From the NCBI GenBank assembly GCA_017164015.1, contig CP071065.1, positions 5,309,918 through 5,373,917 of the forward strand: a stretch of DNA of 64,000 nt, read 5' to 3'. This stretch comes from Nostoc sp. UHCC 0702 (GTDB lineage: Bacteria > Cyanobacteriota > Cyanobacteriia > Cyanobacteriales > Nostocaceae). The notes under the pieces are model-generated. The model did no database searches. It was not told the DNA's origin and saw only the letters and a list, made by a program, of their open reading frames with translations. The position numbers were made by a program, and so were the translations under genes. Shown piece after piece: positions 1-7,833 of this stretch (position 1 is its first letter; each line of letters begins with the position of its first letter).

Positions 1-518
1 ATAATGAACAATCAGACTTTTTAGCAGAATATCAACAAAAAATTGATGAATGTCTGATGAAATCTGCTGTTTTAGTAATTCAAAATCGATTTGACTATTT
101 ACAACGCAAAAAAAATCCTCGTTCTCAGAAAAAGGCATACAACTATATTACAGGACTTTATTTATTTCATTGTCAGGGAGTTTCGATGGCAAACATAGCC
201 ACAGAACTAGAATTAACTGACCAACCAGAAGTTAGCCGCTTATTAGAAATAACAAATTTACGTAAAGATATTGGACGTAACACTTTATCTTGTTTAATCA
301 AGTCTATTTTAGAAGTAGCTAAAACATACGTCACTGCTGAGCAATTAAAAAATTTAGATAACAAAATTCAACCTATTGTAGAACAAAAAATCCAAACTAT
401 AATTGAGCAAGCTAGAAAAGATGCCAGCACTGGAACGCAGCAAGTTAAAAATAACCAGTTGGCGCAAGCTATTTGCCAATGTCTGAAGGATAGAACAGAA
501 ATTATTAGAAGGAAGTAA
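1..518 (+). CDS. C-terminal part of a sigma-70-like helix-turn-helix protein (5' end outside window)
   Basis: The reading frame is open from base 3, upstream of the ATG at 57, so this is the 3' part of a longer gene cut by the window edge. The visible 170 or so residues are basic and helical. A helix-turn-helix-like stretch (GVSMANIATELELTDQ) lies near the middle, followed by a long helical tail. In cyanobacteria a sigma-70-like protein often precedes DUF1822 and CHASE2/CHAT genes; that family-level memory supports the name. The stop lies 4 bases before the next ATG, so the two are probably co-transcribed. It could regulate the cassette transcriptionally, but this is inference. Another DNA-binding protein remains possible because the core sigma regions are not in view. 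Confidence 0.5.
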   Translation, partial: NEQSDFLAEYQQKIDECLMKSAVLVIQNRFDYLQRKKNPRSQKKAYNYITGLYLFHCQGVSMANIATELELTDQPEVSRLLEITNLRKDIGRNTLSCLIKSILEVAKTYVTAEQLKNLDNKIQPIVEQKIQTIIEQARKDASTGTQQVKNNQLAQAICQCLKDRTEIIRRK

Positions 519-522
519 TTTT

Positions 523-1857
523 ATGTATTCACTCAGTGATGCAACAAATGATTTTTTTGAAATCAATCAAACTGGAGAGATAATTAATCTAGAATCAGAA
601 TATTTTACACAAGCGCTCTTAACTAGTCAAAATTATCCCGTTCAATCTAAACAATGGCAGATTTACTTACAATTTTTAGCATTTTTGGCTGTTAATGAAT
701 GGTTAGAAAAACGCGAACCTACTTTTTCTATTAATCAAGCTGAATTTTTAGCTTGGCAATCTCAATATACTTATGTGAATGACACTGCATTCAATGTATC
801 TCTCGGAAATTTTAAAGTTTGTATAATTCCTGTCATTAGCATCAGTCAGGAAGAAGTCACTGTATGCGAAGAAGTAGTTGTACCGAGAGCAATGATAGAT
901 TTACCGGAATTTAATAGTCATTTTTATATAGTCATTGGTATTGAAGAAGAAATAGAAGTAGCTACTATTAAAGGCTTTTTACGGTACGACGAACTCGTCG
1001 AGTATAAACCGGAATTACAGCCAGAATTAGATTGGAATTATCACTTACCTTTAACTTGGTTTCATAATGATTGCCATGAGTTATTACTTGATTTACAATG
1101 TCTATCACCCACAGCAATTACTTTACCAGAAATTCCGAGCGATCGCCAAAATATTTTAGCCACAATTCAGTCAGAACTACTAAACTTATTACCCCAATTA
1201 CATCATCGTCCTTTGTGGCAAGTTTTAACTTGGGAACAGGGAATAGCATTACTCACAACACCAGATTTACTCAATTGGCTTTATCAGTCTCTGCAAGAAA
1301 ATACACCAGCTTCAACTAAGCATTTATCAGACCTACTACAGATTTTGACACAGCAAGCAGTGAATGTGAGGGCTTGGTTAAACAATCAAATAGATGAAGT
1401 TATCCAAGGATTAACCTGGCAAGTCTTAGCGCCTCCATCTCCATTACTAGCAACAACCCAAACCCCTGAACAGGAATTAGATAACATCCTCACAAACATT
1501 CAAAGCGCCTATGAAATCAATATTCCAGAATTTGCAGGTCGTGCTTACAGAGAGTTCAGCCTAGAAAATAGATTACGATTGTATGCAGTCACGTGGCAAC
1601 TACCAGAAGAAAACCAAAGTTGGAGCTTATTACTAATATTAAAAACTGTTTCTAGTAATCAACCAACCTCTACATTTACATTACGAGTGAGTGACCAAAC
1701 CAGCATTTTGGCAGAAGAACAACTACAACCATCACAGCAGCAACAATATATATTCACCCTCCTAGAAGGCAGTTACCACGATAAATTCTTAGCCAAAATA
1801 ATATCATCCAACGGGCAAATACAAACATTACCTCCCTTAGAATTTTCCAGAAAATAA
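523..1857 (+). CDS. DUF1822 family protein
   Basis: This 444-residue soluble protein has no signal peptide or membrane segment. Family membership rests on the N-terminal pattern of short helices around an invariant-looking NEWLEKR stretch, the overall length and the gene order. DUF1822 proteins are cyanobacterial, have no known activity and typically lie between a sigma-like gene and CHAT/CHASE2 genes, as here. The middle (about residues 200-310) is helical. The C-terminal third (about 330-440) looks like a beta-rich domain of the kind that wraps other proteins. The ATG at 523 follows an AGAAGGAAG ribosome-binding site. It lies 14 bases before the next gene, in the same operon. A scaffolding or adaptor role for the CHAT proteins is inference only. 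Confidence 0.85.
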   Translation: MYSLSDATNDFFEINQTGEIINLESEYFTQALLTSQNYPVQSKQWQIYLQFLAFLAVNEWLEKREPTFSINQAEFLAWQSQYTYVNDTAFNVSLGNFKVCIIPVISISQEEVTVCEEVVVPRAMIDLPEFNSHFYIVIGIEEEIEVATIKGFLRYDELVEYKPELQPELDWNYHLPLTWFHNDCHELLLDLQCLSPTAITLPEIPSDRQNILATIQSELLNLLPQLHHRPLWQVLTWEQGIALLTTPDLLNWLYQSLQENTPASTKHLSDLLQILTQQAVNVRAWLNNQIDEVIQGLTWQVLAPPSPLLATTQTPEQELDNILTNIQSAYEINIPEFAGRAYREFSLENRLRLYAVTWQLPEENQSWSLLLILKTVSSNQPTSTFTLRVSDQTSILAEEQLQPSQQQQYIFTLLEGSYHDKFLAKIISSNGQIQTLPPLEFSRK

Positions 1858-1871
1858 AATCCACCTCCATA

Positions 1872-4373
1872 ATGAAGCGAACAACCTTTCACCTCCATGT
1901 AACAAAAATCAAAACAGTCTGCCAATTTGAACTACAAACTCAAGGACAGAAAATTACTGAACAAATTGATTATCCTGCATCCTTAACCAAAAGTTACGAA
2001 GATTGGCAGAAAGCCTATTTAAATTACTATAGACACCTGCGAGACAAAAAAACCCTCAATCATCTGCAAAGACAAGAATTAACTGATGCACATCTGCGAG
2101 GCTGGAAAGCCATCAATAAAAACTTGCGAGGTAAAAAACTGATCAGTGGAGGAGGAAACACACCTGTTGACTACAACAGACAACTTAGAGATACAGAAAC
2201 TCAATTGTTGCATGAATTTCAGCGTTGGTTGCTAAGTCCTGACTTAGTAAATATTCGTTCTGAAATTGCCAACGCGGCGAGAAAACTGTCAAATGAAAAT
2301 CAGTCCGTTGAAGTCTTCTTAACTTGTACCCCCGTAGAACTAGCAAGATTACCTTGGGAAACTTGGCAAATTGGTACAGATTTAGGCATACCAGAAAAAA
2401 TACACATTTACCGCACTCCAGCTACAATTCGCAATCAACCCGTGCATTATGTGCATCGCAAAATCAGAATTTTAGCTATTATTGGATATGACACCCACTT
2501 AAATTTTGAAACCGACAAACAAGAAGTTGAATCACTTAAGTCAATTGCAGAGGTAAAATTTGTTGGCTGGAATACAGAAGCAACAAAAGTTTTGAATCAG
2601 GCTAATGCAATAGAATTGAAAACTCAGATATTCCATGCAATTAATGATCAACGCGGTTGGGATGTATTGTTTTTTGCCGGACACAGTAATGAAACTATCT
2701 TAACTGGTGGAGAATTAGGTATTGCACCAAATGTATCTCTAGCAATTCAAGATATTCAAGAGGCGCTAAAAAAAGCTCAACAACGAGGACTTCAGTTTGC
2801 TATTTTCAACTCTTGTAGTGGCATAAATATAGCCGAATCATTAATTAACTTGGGTTTAAGTCAAGTAATAGTGATGCGGGAACCAATTCACAATCAAGTA
2901 GCAAGAAAATTTTTAATGCAGTTTCTCCATAGTTTAGCCGAATACAAAGATGTCTATGAAGCTTTGTTAGATGCTTGTCAATATCTTAAGCAACAAGTAA
3001 CTCGTTTCTCCTTTCCTTCAGCTTACCTGATTCCCTCACTCTATCGCCATCCAGATGCGGAACTATTTCGCATTAAACCTTTCGGTTTTCGGAGTTTAAT
3101 TAAAAGATGGTTTCCAACAAGGCAAGAAATCAAGTGGCTATCAGTATTATTATTTATCAGTTTATTACCGCCATTACAGGATTTTTTATTAGAACCAAGA
3201 ATCCTACTTCAAGCCGTCTATCGTCAACTTTCATTTCAAGTACCTCAAAAAGTTGACGCTCCTATAGTATTATTACAAATTGATAATAAATCTTTAAAGC
3301 AAGATAACATTGAACAACGTTCCCCTTTAGATTACAGTTATTTAGCAAAGTTAATTCAGAAACTGTCTGAATCCAATGCTAAATTAATTGGTATCGATTA
3401 TGTTTTAAATGAAACTGATATACAGCCTGAAAATACCCAAAAGCTGAGTCAAACTATCCGTGATGCTATTAATAAAAAAACTTGGTTTATCTTTGCTTAT
3501 GACAATGATACAGACTTCAAAGAAGATAAAGCTAGTGAGCAAGTTGTTAGTTATAAATGGCGTATAGATGGAGATATTAGATTTTTACCTGGATATGTTG
3601 AACTGTTACCCAATAATTCAAATGTACTGCCTTTCTCTTATATCATATATTTAAGTTATTTACTAAATCAAAGCAATTCTCCTAATATACCACAACCTGA
3701 CTTACAGAATTCAACACCTTTTCAAAACTCAATATGGGAATATCTAAATAATAATAATACTACATTTTGGCAGCGCGATCGCCTGTTGCCAATCACTCTA
3801 TCTTCCCAAAAATTTTTGCAAGAATGGTTCCGTCCGATTCTTGACTTTTCTATTCCCCCAGACCGAGCATATAACAAAATCTCAGCCTGTGAATTACTCA
3901 ATTCTTGCTCAACAAGCAAGATGAATCTTCTCAAGAATCTAGATCAACAAATTGTCATTCTTGCACCTGGTGGATACAGAGAAGCCGGAGTCACAAAACA
4001 GGGTGAAGATAATCAAAGCAAACCCTTAGCCATAGCTTTCTGGAACGGTTGGGGAAATGGTAAGTTTACAGGTGGTGAAGCTCATGCATATATGGTTCAC
4101 CACTTACTAAAACAGCGGTTAGTGATACCAGTTCCAGATTTCTTAATGATTTTATTGGCTGCTCTCCTCGCAAAAAGTATTACAGTGATAGTACTGGGAA
4201 ATCCTAGTTACCGCAAACGTCTGATTATAAATCTCTGGGTTGGAGTGGGTATTTATGTAATTATTTCCTTACAAGTTTATTTCTCAGCAGCAATTTTATT
4301 GCCTTGGTTTTTACCAACAGTAACTTTCTGGCATTATATTCGCTCAGCTTTAAGGAGAAACAGTAGTGGGTAA
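1872..4373 (+). CDS. CHAT peptidase-like domain fused to a CHASE2 membrane sensor
   Basis: This 833-residue protein has two visible parts. The first 400 residues hold a cytoplasmic CHAT (caspase HetF-associated) domain with the expected His in FAGHS (about residue 270) and Cys in NSCSG (about residue 315). A membrane segment near residue 422 (WLSVLLFISLLPPLQDF) leads into an extracytoplasmic CHASE2 domain (about 440-735, with VLLQIDNKSL and LIGIDYVL). Hydrophobic helices from about 745 to 830 close the protein. CHASE2 domains sense external signals; CHAT domains are caspase-fold proteases or protease-like modules. The arrangement suggests an outside signal gating a cytoplasmic caspase-like domain. 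No substrate can be named. The stop overlaps the next start by 8 bases, so the two are translationally coupled. Confidence 0.9.
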   Translation: MKRTTFHLHVTKIKTVCQFELQTQGQKITEQIDYPASLTKSYEDWQKAYLNYYRHLRDKKTLNHLQRQELTDAHLRGWKAINKNLRGKKLISGGGNTPVDYNRQLRDTETQLLHEFQRWLLSPDLVNIRSEIANAARKLSNENQSVEVFLTCTPVELARLPWETWQIGTDLGIPEKIHIYRTPATIRNQPVHYVHRKIRILAIIGYDTHLNFETDKQEVESLKSIAEVKFVGWNTEATKVLNQANAIELKTQIFHAINDQRGWDVLFFAGHSNETILTGGELGIAPNVSLAIQDIQEALKKAQQRGLQFAIFNSCSGINIAESLINLGLSQVIVMREPIHNQVARKFLMQFLHSLAEYKDVYEALLDACQYLKQQVTRFSFPSAYLIPSLYRHPDAELFRIKPFGFRSLIKRWFPTRQEIKWLSVLLFISLLPPLQDFLLEPRILLQAVYRQLSFQVPQKVDAPIVLLQIDNKSLKQDNIEQRSPLDYSYLAKLIQKLSESNAKLIGIDYVLNETDIQPENTQKLSQTIRDAINKKTWFIFAYDNDTDFKEDKASEQVVSYKWRIDGDIRFLPGYVELLPNNSNVLPFSYIIYLSYLLNQSNSPNIPQPDLQNSTPFQNSIWEYLNNNNTTFWQRDRLLPITLSSQKFLQEWFRPILDFSIPPDRAYNKISACELLNSCSTSKMNLLKNLDQQIVILAPGGYREAGVTKQGEDNQSKPLAIAFWNGWGNGKFTGGEAHAYMVHHLLKQRLVIPVPDFLMILLAALLAKSITVIVLGNPSYRKRLIINLWVGVGIYVIISLQVYFSAAILLPWFLPTVTFWHYIRSALRRNSSG

Positions 4374-5139
4374 ACTGAACTTATCAAAGTTAGCTTGGGG
4401 AAATATATTAATAATTACTCTTCTAACAGTACTGCCAACCCAAGCGACAATTAGACCTCGAAGTCAAAATTTATTAACAACAGAAATCAATCATCATTAT
4501 TTAGCTTTTTCCTGGGGTAATATTTTCCAAACATTGCGCCGTCGAAAGGTTCCAGGGGGAGGAAAACCAGGAAATTCAGTTTGTACAATTGCACCCCAGA
4601 GACTTGTAGAGCCTAATTTACAAAGTAAGCACAATCCAGGGGAAATTCTGGATATTTGGAGCGTTAATCCTGTATTTATTTGGTACAGTAAACGCTCAAA
4701 TATTAAACAAATTGAACTTTTGCAAGCCCAAACCAAAGAGGTTTTATGGAGTCAGGAAATTAAACCAGGACAGACCAGTATTATCTATAATGGTAAACCA
4801 CTCCAACCTGGCGAGACATACTTATGGAAACTATATGTTCCTTTTGCGGTAGAACAAACACCCAAGTTTAAAATTTTGGAATTGGCAGAACGGAGTAAAA
4901 TTACAAATGAATTGCAGCAATTAGTAGCACAATTAAAGAGTCAAAGAGCCAATGCAGAAAGTATAACACTGAAGAGAGCAAGCTACTTTGCAGAAAAAGG
5001 AATGTGGTCGGATGCGTTGCAAGAAATCTATGCAGTGCCAAATCCATCATTGCAATTAAAGCAGATTAAACAGGAAATTCCCTCTGCTGAATATTGTCAA
5101 GAATTAGACACAGCAAAAAAGGTTGTTGTGGGTAATTGA
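4366..5139 (+). CDS. DUF928 family exported protein
   Basis: This 257-residue protein starts at a GTG that overlaps the end of the CHASE2 gene. The N-terminus is a signal sequence (hydrophobic ILIITLLTVLPTQA) with a likely cleavage site after TQA. The mature part carries the DUF928 pattern: a GGG-rich linker (RRKVPGGGKPGNSVC), a beta-sandwich-like region around SVNPVFIWYS and PGETYLWKLYVPF, then a helical C-terminus that resembles a TPR-like solenoid (ASYFAEKGMWSDALQEIYAV). DUF928 genes in cyanobacteria usually accompany CHAT/CHASE2 genes. It is probably periplasmic and may contact the CHASE2 sensor; this is inferred from gene order and export only. Confidence 0.85.
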   Translation: MGKLNLSKLAWGNILIITLLTVLPTQATIRPRSQNLLTTEINHHYLAFSWGNIFQTLRRRKVPGGGKPGNSVCTIAPQRLVEPNLQSKHNPGEILDIWSVNPVFIWYSKRSNIKQIELLQAQTKEVLWSQEIKPGQTSIIYNGKPLQPGETYLWKLYVPFAVEQTPKFKILELAERSKITNELQQLVAQLKSQRANAESITLKRASYFAEKGMWSDALQEIYAVPNPSLQLKQIKQEIPSAEYCQELDTAKKVVVGN

Positions 5140-5207
5140 CCGTATTTTTACATAACCTCCCTGATGTGGGAGATATATACAAGCAGGTTTGTCTTCCCTA
5201 CTCAGTT

Positions 5208-5243
5208 TGGGCTGCTTTCACACTCATTGGTGAAGCTGAGTGA
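5208..5243 (+). pseudogene. Relic of the 3' end of a second TPR-CHAT gene
   Basis: These 36 bases encode WAAFTLIGEAE and a stop, the same eleven residues and stop that end the TPR-CHAT gene at 7755. The bases after the stop (TGATGAGGA versus TAATGAGGA) also match. No other CHAT sequence is visible between 5140 and 5207. The simplest reading is that a tandem paralogue was deleted, leaving only its tail, or that a short gene-conversion tract landed here. Confidence 0.6.
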
Positions 5244-5301
5244 TGAGGAAACCGAGTAAGTAAAGTAACTGTTGATTAATCACCAACAAATTTTAACAGC
5301 A

Positions 5302-7755
5302 ATGCAACTCAAAAAAATTTTTATTCTAGCGATCGCTACTTTCATTACTACTTTTTTACACTCATCAATCAACTTCAAAGGACTGACTCCAGTAGAACAA
5401 GTACTGGCGCAAACTCCTGCTGACCGCAAAGCAGAAGCAGATAGGCTGTATCAGCAAGGTGATCAGCAGATTCAGATTGGTCAACCTAAAGCAGCACTAC
5501 AATTCTTTCAACAAGCACTGGTTATCTATCAAAAAATTGGCGATCGCAATGGCGAAGCCTTGAGTCTCAATTATATTGCCATAGTTGAACGCGCACGAGG
5601 CGATTATACTCAAGCGCTAAACTTTTACAACCAAGCTTTAAATATTTTCCGAGAATTAGGCGATCGCTTGAATGAAGGAACTGCTCTCAATAATATTGGA
5701 AAAGTTTATGAAGGTTTGGGACAATATCCTCAAGCACTAGACTTTTATCAACAGGCTTTAGCTATTCGCAGACAAGTTGGTGATAAGTCTGGCGAAGCCT
5801 TTACCCTCAACGACCTTGGATTTATCAATACTAGTTTAGGACAGTATCCCCAAGCGCTAAATTTCTGGCAGCAATCTTTAGATATTTTTAGACAAATTGG
5901 CAACCAGAGACAAGAAGCATCAACCCTTAATAGCATTGGTTTTTATTACCGGACTATAGATCAGTATCCTAAAGCTATAGACTATTATCAACAAGCCTTC
6001 GTTATTTTTAAAAAACTTGGAATTCGTCGGGGTGAAGCAGCTTATTTCAACAACATTGGAGATTTTCACCGCTACCAAGGTGAGTATTCCCAGGCGCAAG
6101 AGTTATTTCAGCAAGCCCTAGCTATTTTTAAAGAAGTAGGCGATCGCACTGGTGAAGGGGTTGCTCTCAGCAACATTGGTAGAGTTTACAATCATCAGGA
6201 TCAGTTTCCTCAAGCGCTGAAATTCTTTGGAGAAGCTTTAGCTATTTTTAAAGAAGTTGGTGACAAAGTAGGTGAAGCACGAACTCTTAGATATATCGGT
6301 AGTACGTTTTATCAATCTGGCAAGTTTGTGGAAGCAGAAAAAACTCTCCGAGATGGAATAGAACTTTTAGAATCTCTACGCCCAAGGTTAAGTGATGCTA
6401 ATAAAATCTCAATTTTTGAAACACAAACTATCACTTATCAATTGCTACAAAAAGTTCTGATTGCCCAAAATAAAAATAATGAGGCATTAGAAATATCCGA
6501 ACGCGGTCGCGCTAGGGCATTTGTTCAATTACTTCAATCTCGATTATCACCTAGTTTACAAAGTGATGAAAACATCCCAAAAGTAAAAACTGAAGGAATT
6601 CAAAAAAATGCCAAAGCTCAAAATGCAATTTTTGTTCAATATTCCATAATTACTGATGAATTTAAATTTGCAGGTACACAACAAAGTAAAGAATCAGAAT
6701 TATATATTTGGGTAATCAAACCCACAGGTGAAGTTACCTTCCGTAAAGTAGATCTAAAACCCCTGTGGCAAAAACAAAATACCTCTTTGAAAGATTTAAT
6801 TACCACTACTCGTACATCTCTGGGAATTGACGATAAAAGCCGTAATTTGTTTGACGTAAAAATTGTCAATCCTCAAGATGAAAAAATACAAAAACAAAGC
6901 TTAAAAACACTGCATAAACTTCTGATTCAACCCATTGCTAACCTCTTACCCACCGACCCAAATCAACGTGTTGTTTTTGTCCCTCAAGGTGACTTGTTCC
7001 TCGTTCCCTTTCCTGCACTACAAGACGAAAAAGACAAATATTTAATTGAAAAACATACTATCCTCACTTCCCCAGCGATTCAAGTATTAGAATTAACTCG
7101 TCAGCAACGAAATAAAGTCAAGCAAGCTTCTGTTTCTGAAGCTTTAGTCGTGGGTAATCCCACTATGCCCAACTTTGCAGCCAAAATTGACGAAAAACCG
7201 CAAAAATTAGCAACTCTACCAGGCGCAAAACGTGAAGCAGAAGCGATCGCACCCATCTTAAATACTAAAGCATTAACAGGCGATGCAGCCACCGAAACCG
7301 CCATCAAAGCCAAACTTCCCCAAGCCAAAATCATTCATTTAGCCACCCACGGCTTATTCGATGACTTCCAAGGCTTGCAAAGTGCGATCGCACTCGCACC
7401 CAGCAAGCAAGATGATGGTTTACTCACCGCTGAAGAAATTCTCAGTTTGAAACTGAATGCAGATTTAGTTGTTCTCAGTGCTTGTAACACAGGTAGAGGT
7501 CGGATTACTGGTGATGGCGTAATTGGGTTATCACGTTCATTATTTATCGCCGGAACTCCCAGCGTAATTGTTTCTCTGTGGTCTGTTCCCGATTCACCCA
7601 CCGCCGAATTGATGACAGAATTTTATACCAATCTCAATCAAAATAAACTCGATAAAGCCCAAGCTTTACGCCAAGCCATGCTCAAAATCAAAGAACAATA
7701 TCCCAATAAACCCCTAAATTGGGCAGCCTTCACACTCATTGGTGAAGCTGAGTAA
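5302..7755 (+). CDS. Exported tetratricopeptide-repeat CHAT domain protein
   Basis: This protein has 817 residues from the ATG at 5302; a TTG at 5272 would add ten residues before the signal peptide and is less likely. The N-terminus (KKIFILAIATFITTFL, then VLAQTP) is a signal peptide. About eight TPR units of 40 residues follow (residues 45-370, recurring YPQALDFYQQALAI and GEA-LNNIG). The C-terminal CHAT domain (about 500-817) has the dyad His in HLATHGLF (about 682) and Cys in LSACNTG (about 725). TPR-CHAT proteins are caspase-fold peptidases that use the TPR array to bind partners. Export would place this one in the periplasm. It sits between DUF928 and the caspase gene in the same direction. 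Confidence 0.92.
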   Translation: MQLKKIFILAIATFITTFLHSSINFKGLTPVEQVLAQTPADRKAEADRLYQQGDQQIQIGQPKAALQFFQQALVIYQKIGDRNGEALSLNYIAIVERARGDYTQALNFYNQALNIFRELGDRLNEGTALNNIGKVYEGLGQYPQALDFYQQALAIRRQVGDKSGEAFTLNDLGFINTSLGQYPQALNFWQQSLDIFRQIGNQRQEASTLNSIGFYYRTIDQYPKAIDYYQQAFVIFKKLGIRRGEAAYFNNIGDFHRYQGEYSQAQELFQQALAIFKEVGDRTGEGVALSNIGRVYNHQDQFPQALKFFGEALAIFKEVGDKVGEARTLRYIGSTFYQSGKFVEAEKTLRDGIELLESLRPRLSDANKISIFETQTITYQLLQKVLIAQNKNNEALEISERGRARAFVQLLQSRLSPSLQSDENIPKVKTEGIQKNAKAQNAIFVQYSIITDEFKFAGTQQSKESELYIWVIKPTGEVTFRKVDLKPLWQKQNTSLKDLITTTRTSLGIDDKSRNLFDVKIVNPQDEKIQKQSLKTLHKLLIQPIANLLPTDPNQRVVFVPQGDLFLVPFPALQDEKDKYLIEKHTILTSPAIQVLELTRQQRNKVKQASVSEALVVGNPTMPNFAAKIDEKPQKLATLPGAKREAEAIAPILNTKALTGDAATETAIKAKLPQAKIIHLATHGLFDDFQGLQSAIALAPSKQDDGLLTAEEILSLKLNADLVVLSACNTGRGRITGDGVIGLSRSLFIAGTPSVIVSLWSVPDSPTAELMTEFYTNLNQNKLDKAQALRQAMLKIKEQYPNKPLNWAAFTLIGEAE

Positions 7756-7793
7756 TGAGGACACAAGAAAAACAAGAAAGACACCAGATAAAT

Positions 7794-7828
7794 CTAACAA
7801 CTGACAACTGACAACTGACAACTAACAA
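7794..7828. repeat. STRR heptamer array (CTGACAA-type)
   Basis: Five consecutive heptamers alternate between CTGACAA and CTAACAA just before the caspase start codon. This is the short tandemly repeated repetitive (STRR) class common in heterocystous cyanobacteria. It lies directly before the start, so it may affect the leader of the caspase transcript. Confidence 0.75.
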
Positions 7829-7833
7829 ATCTC

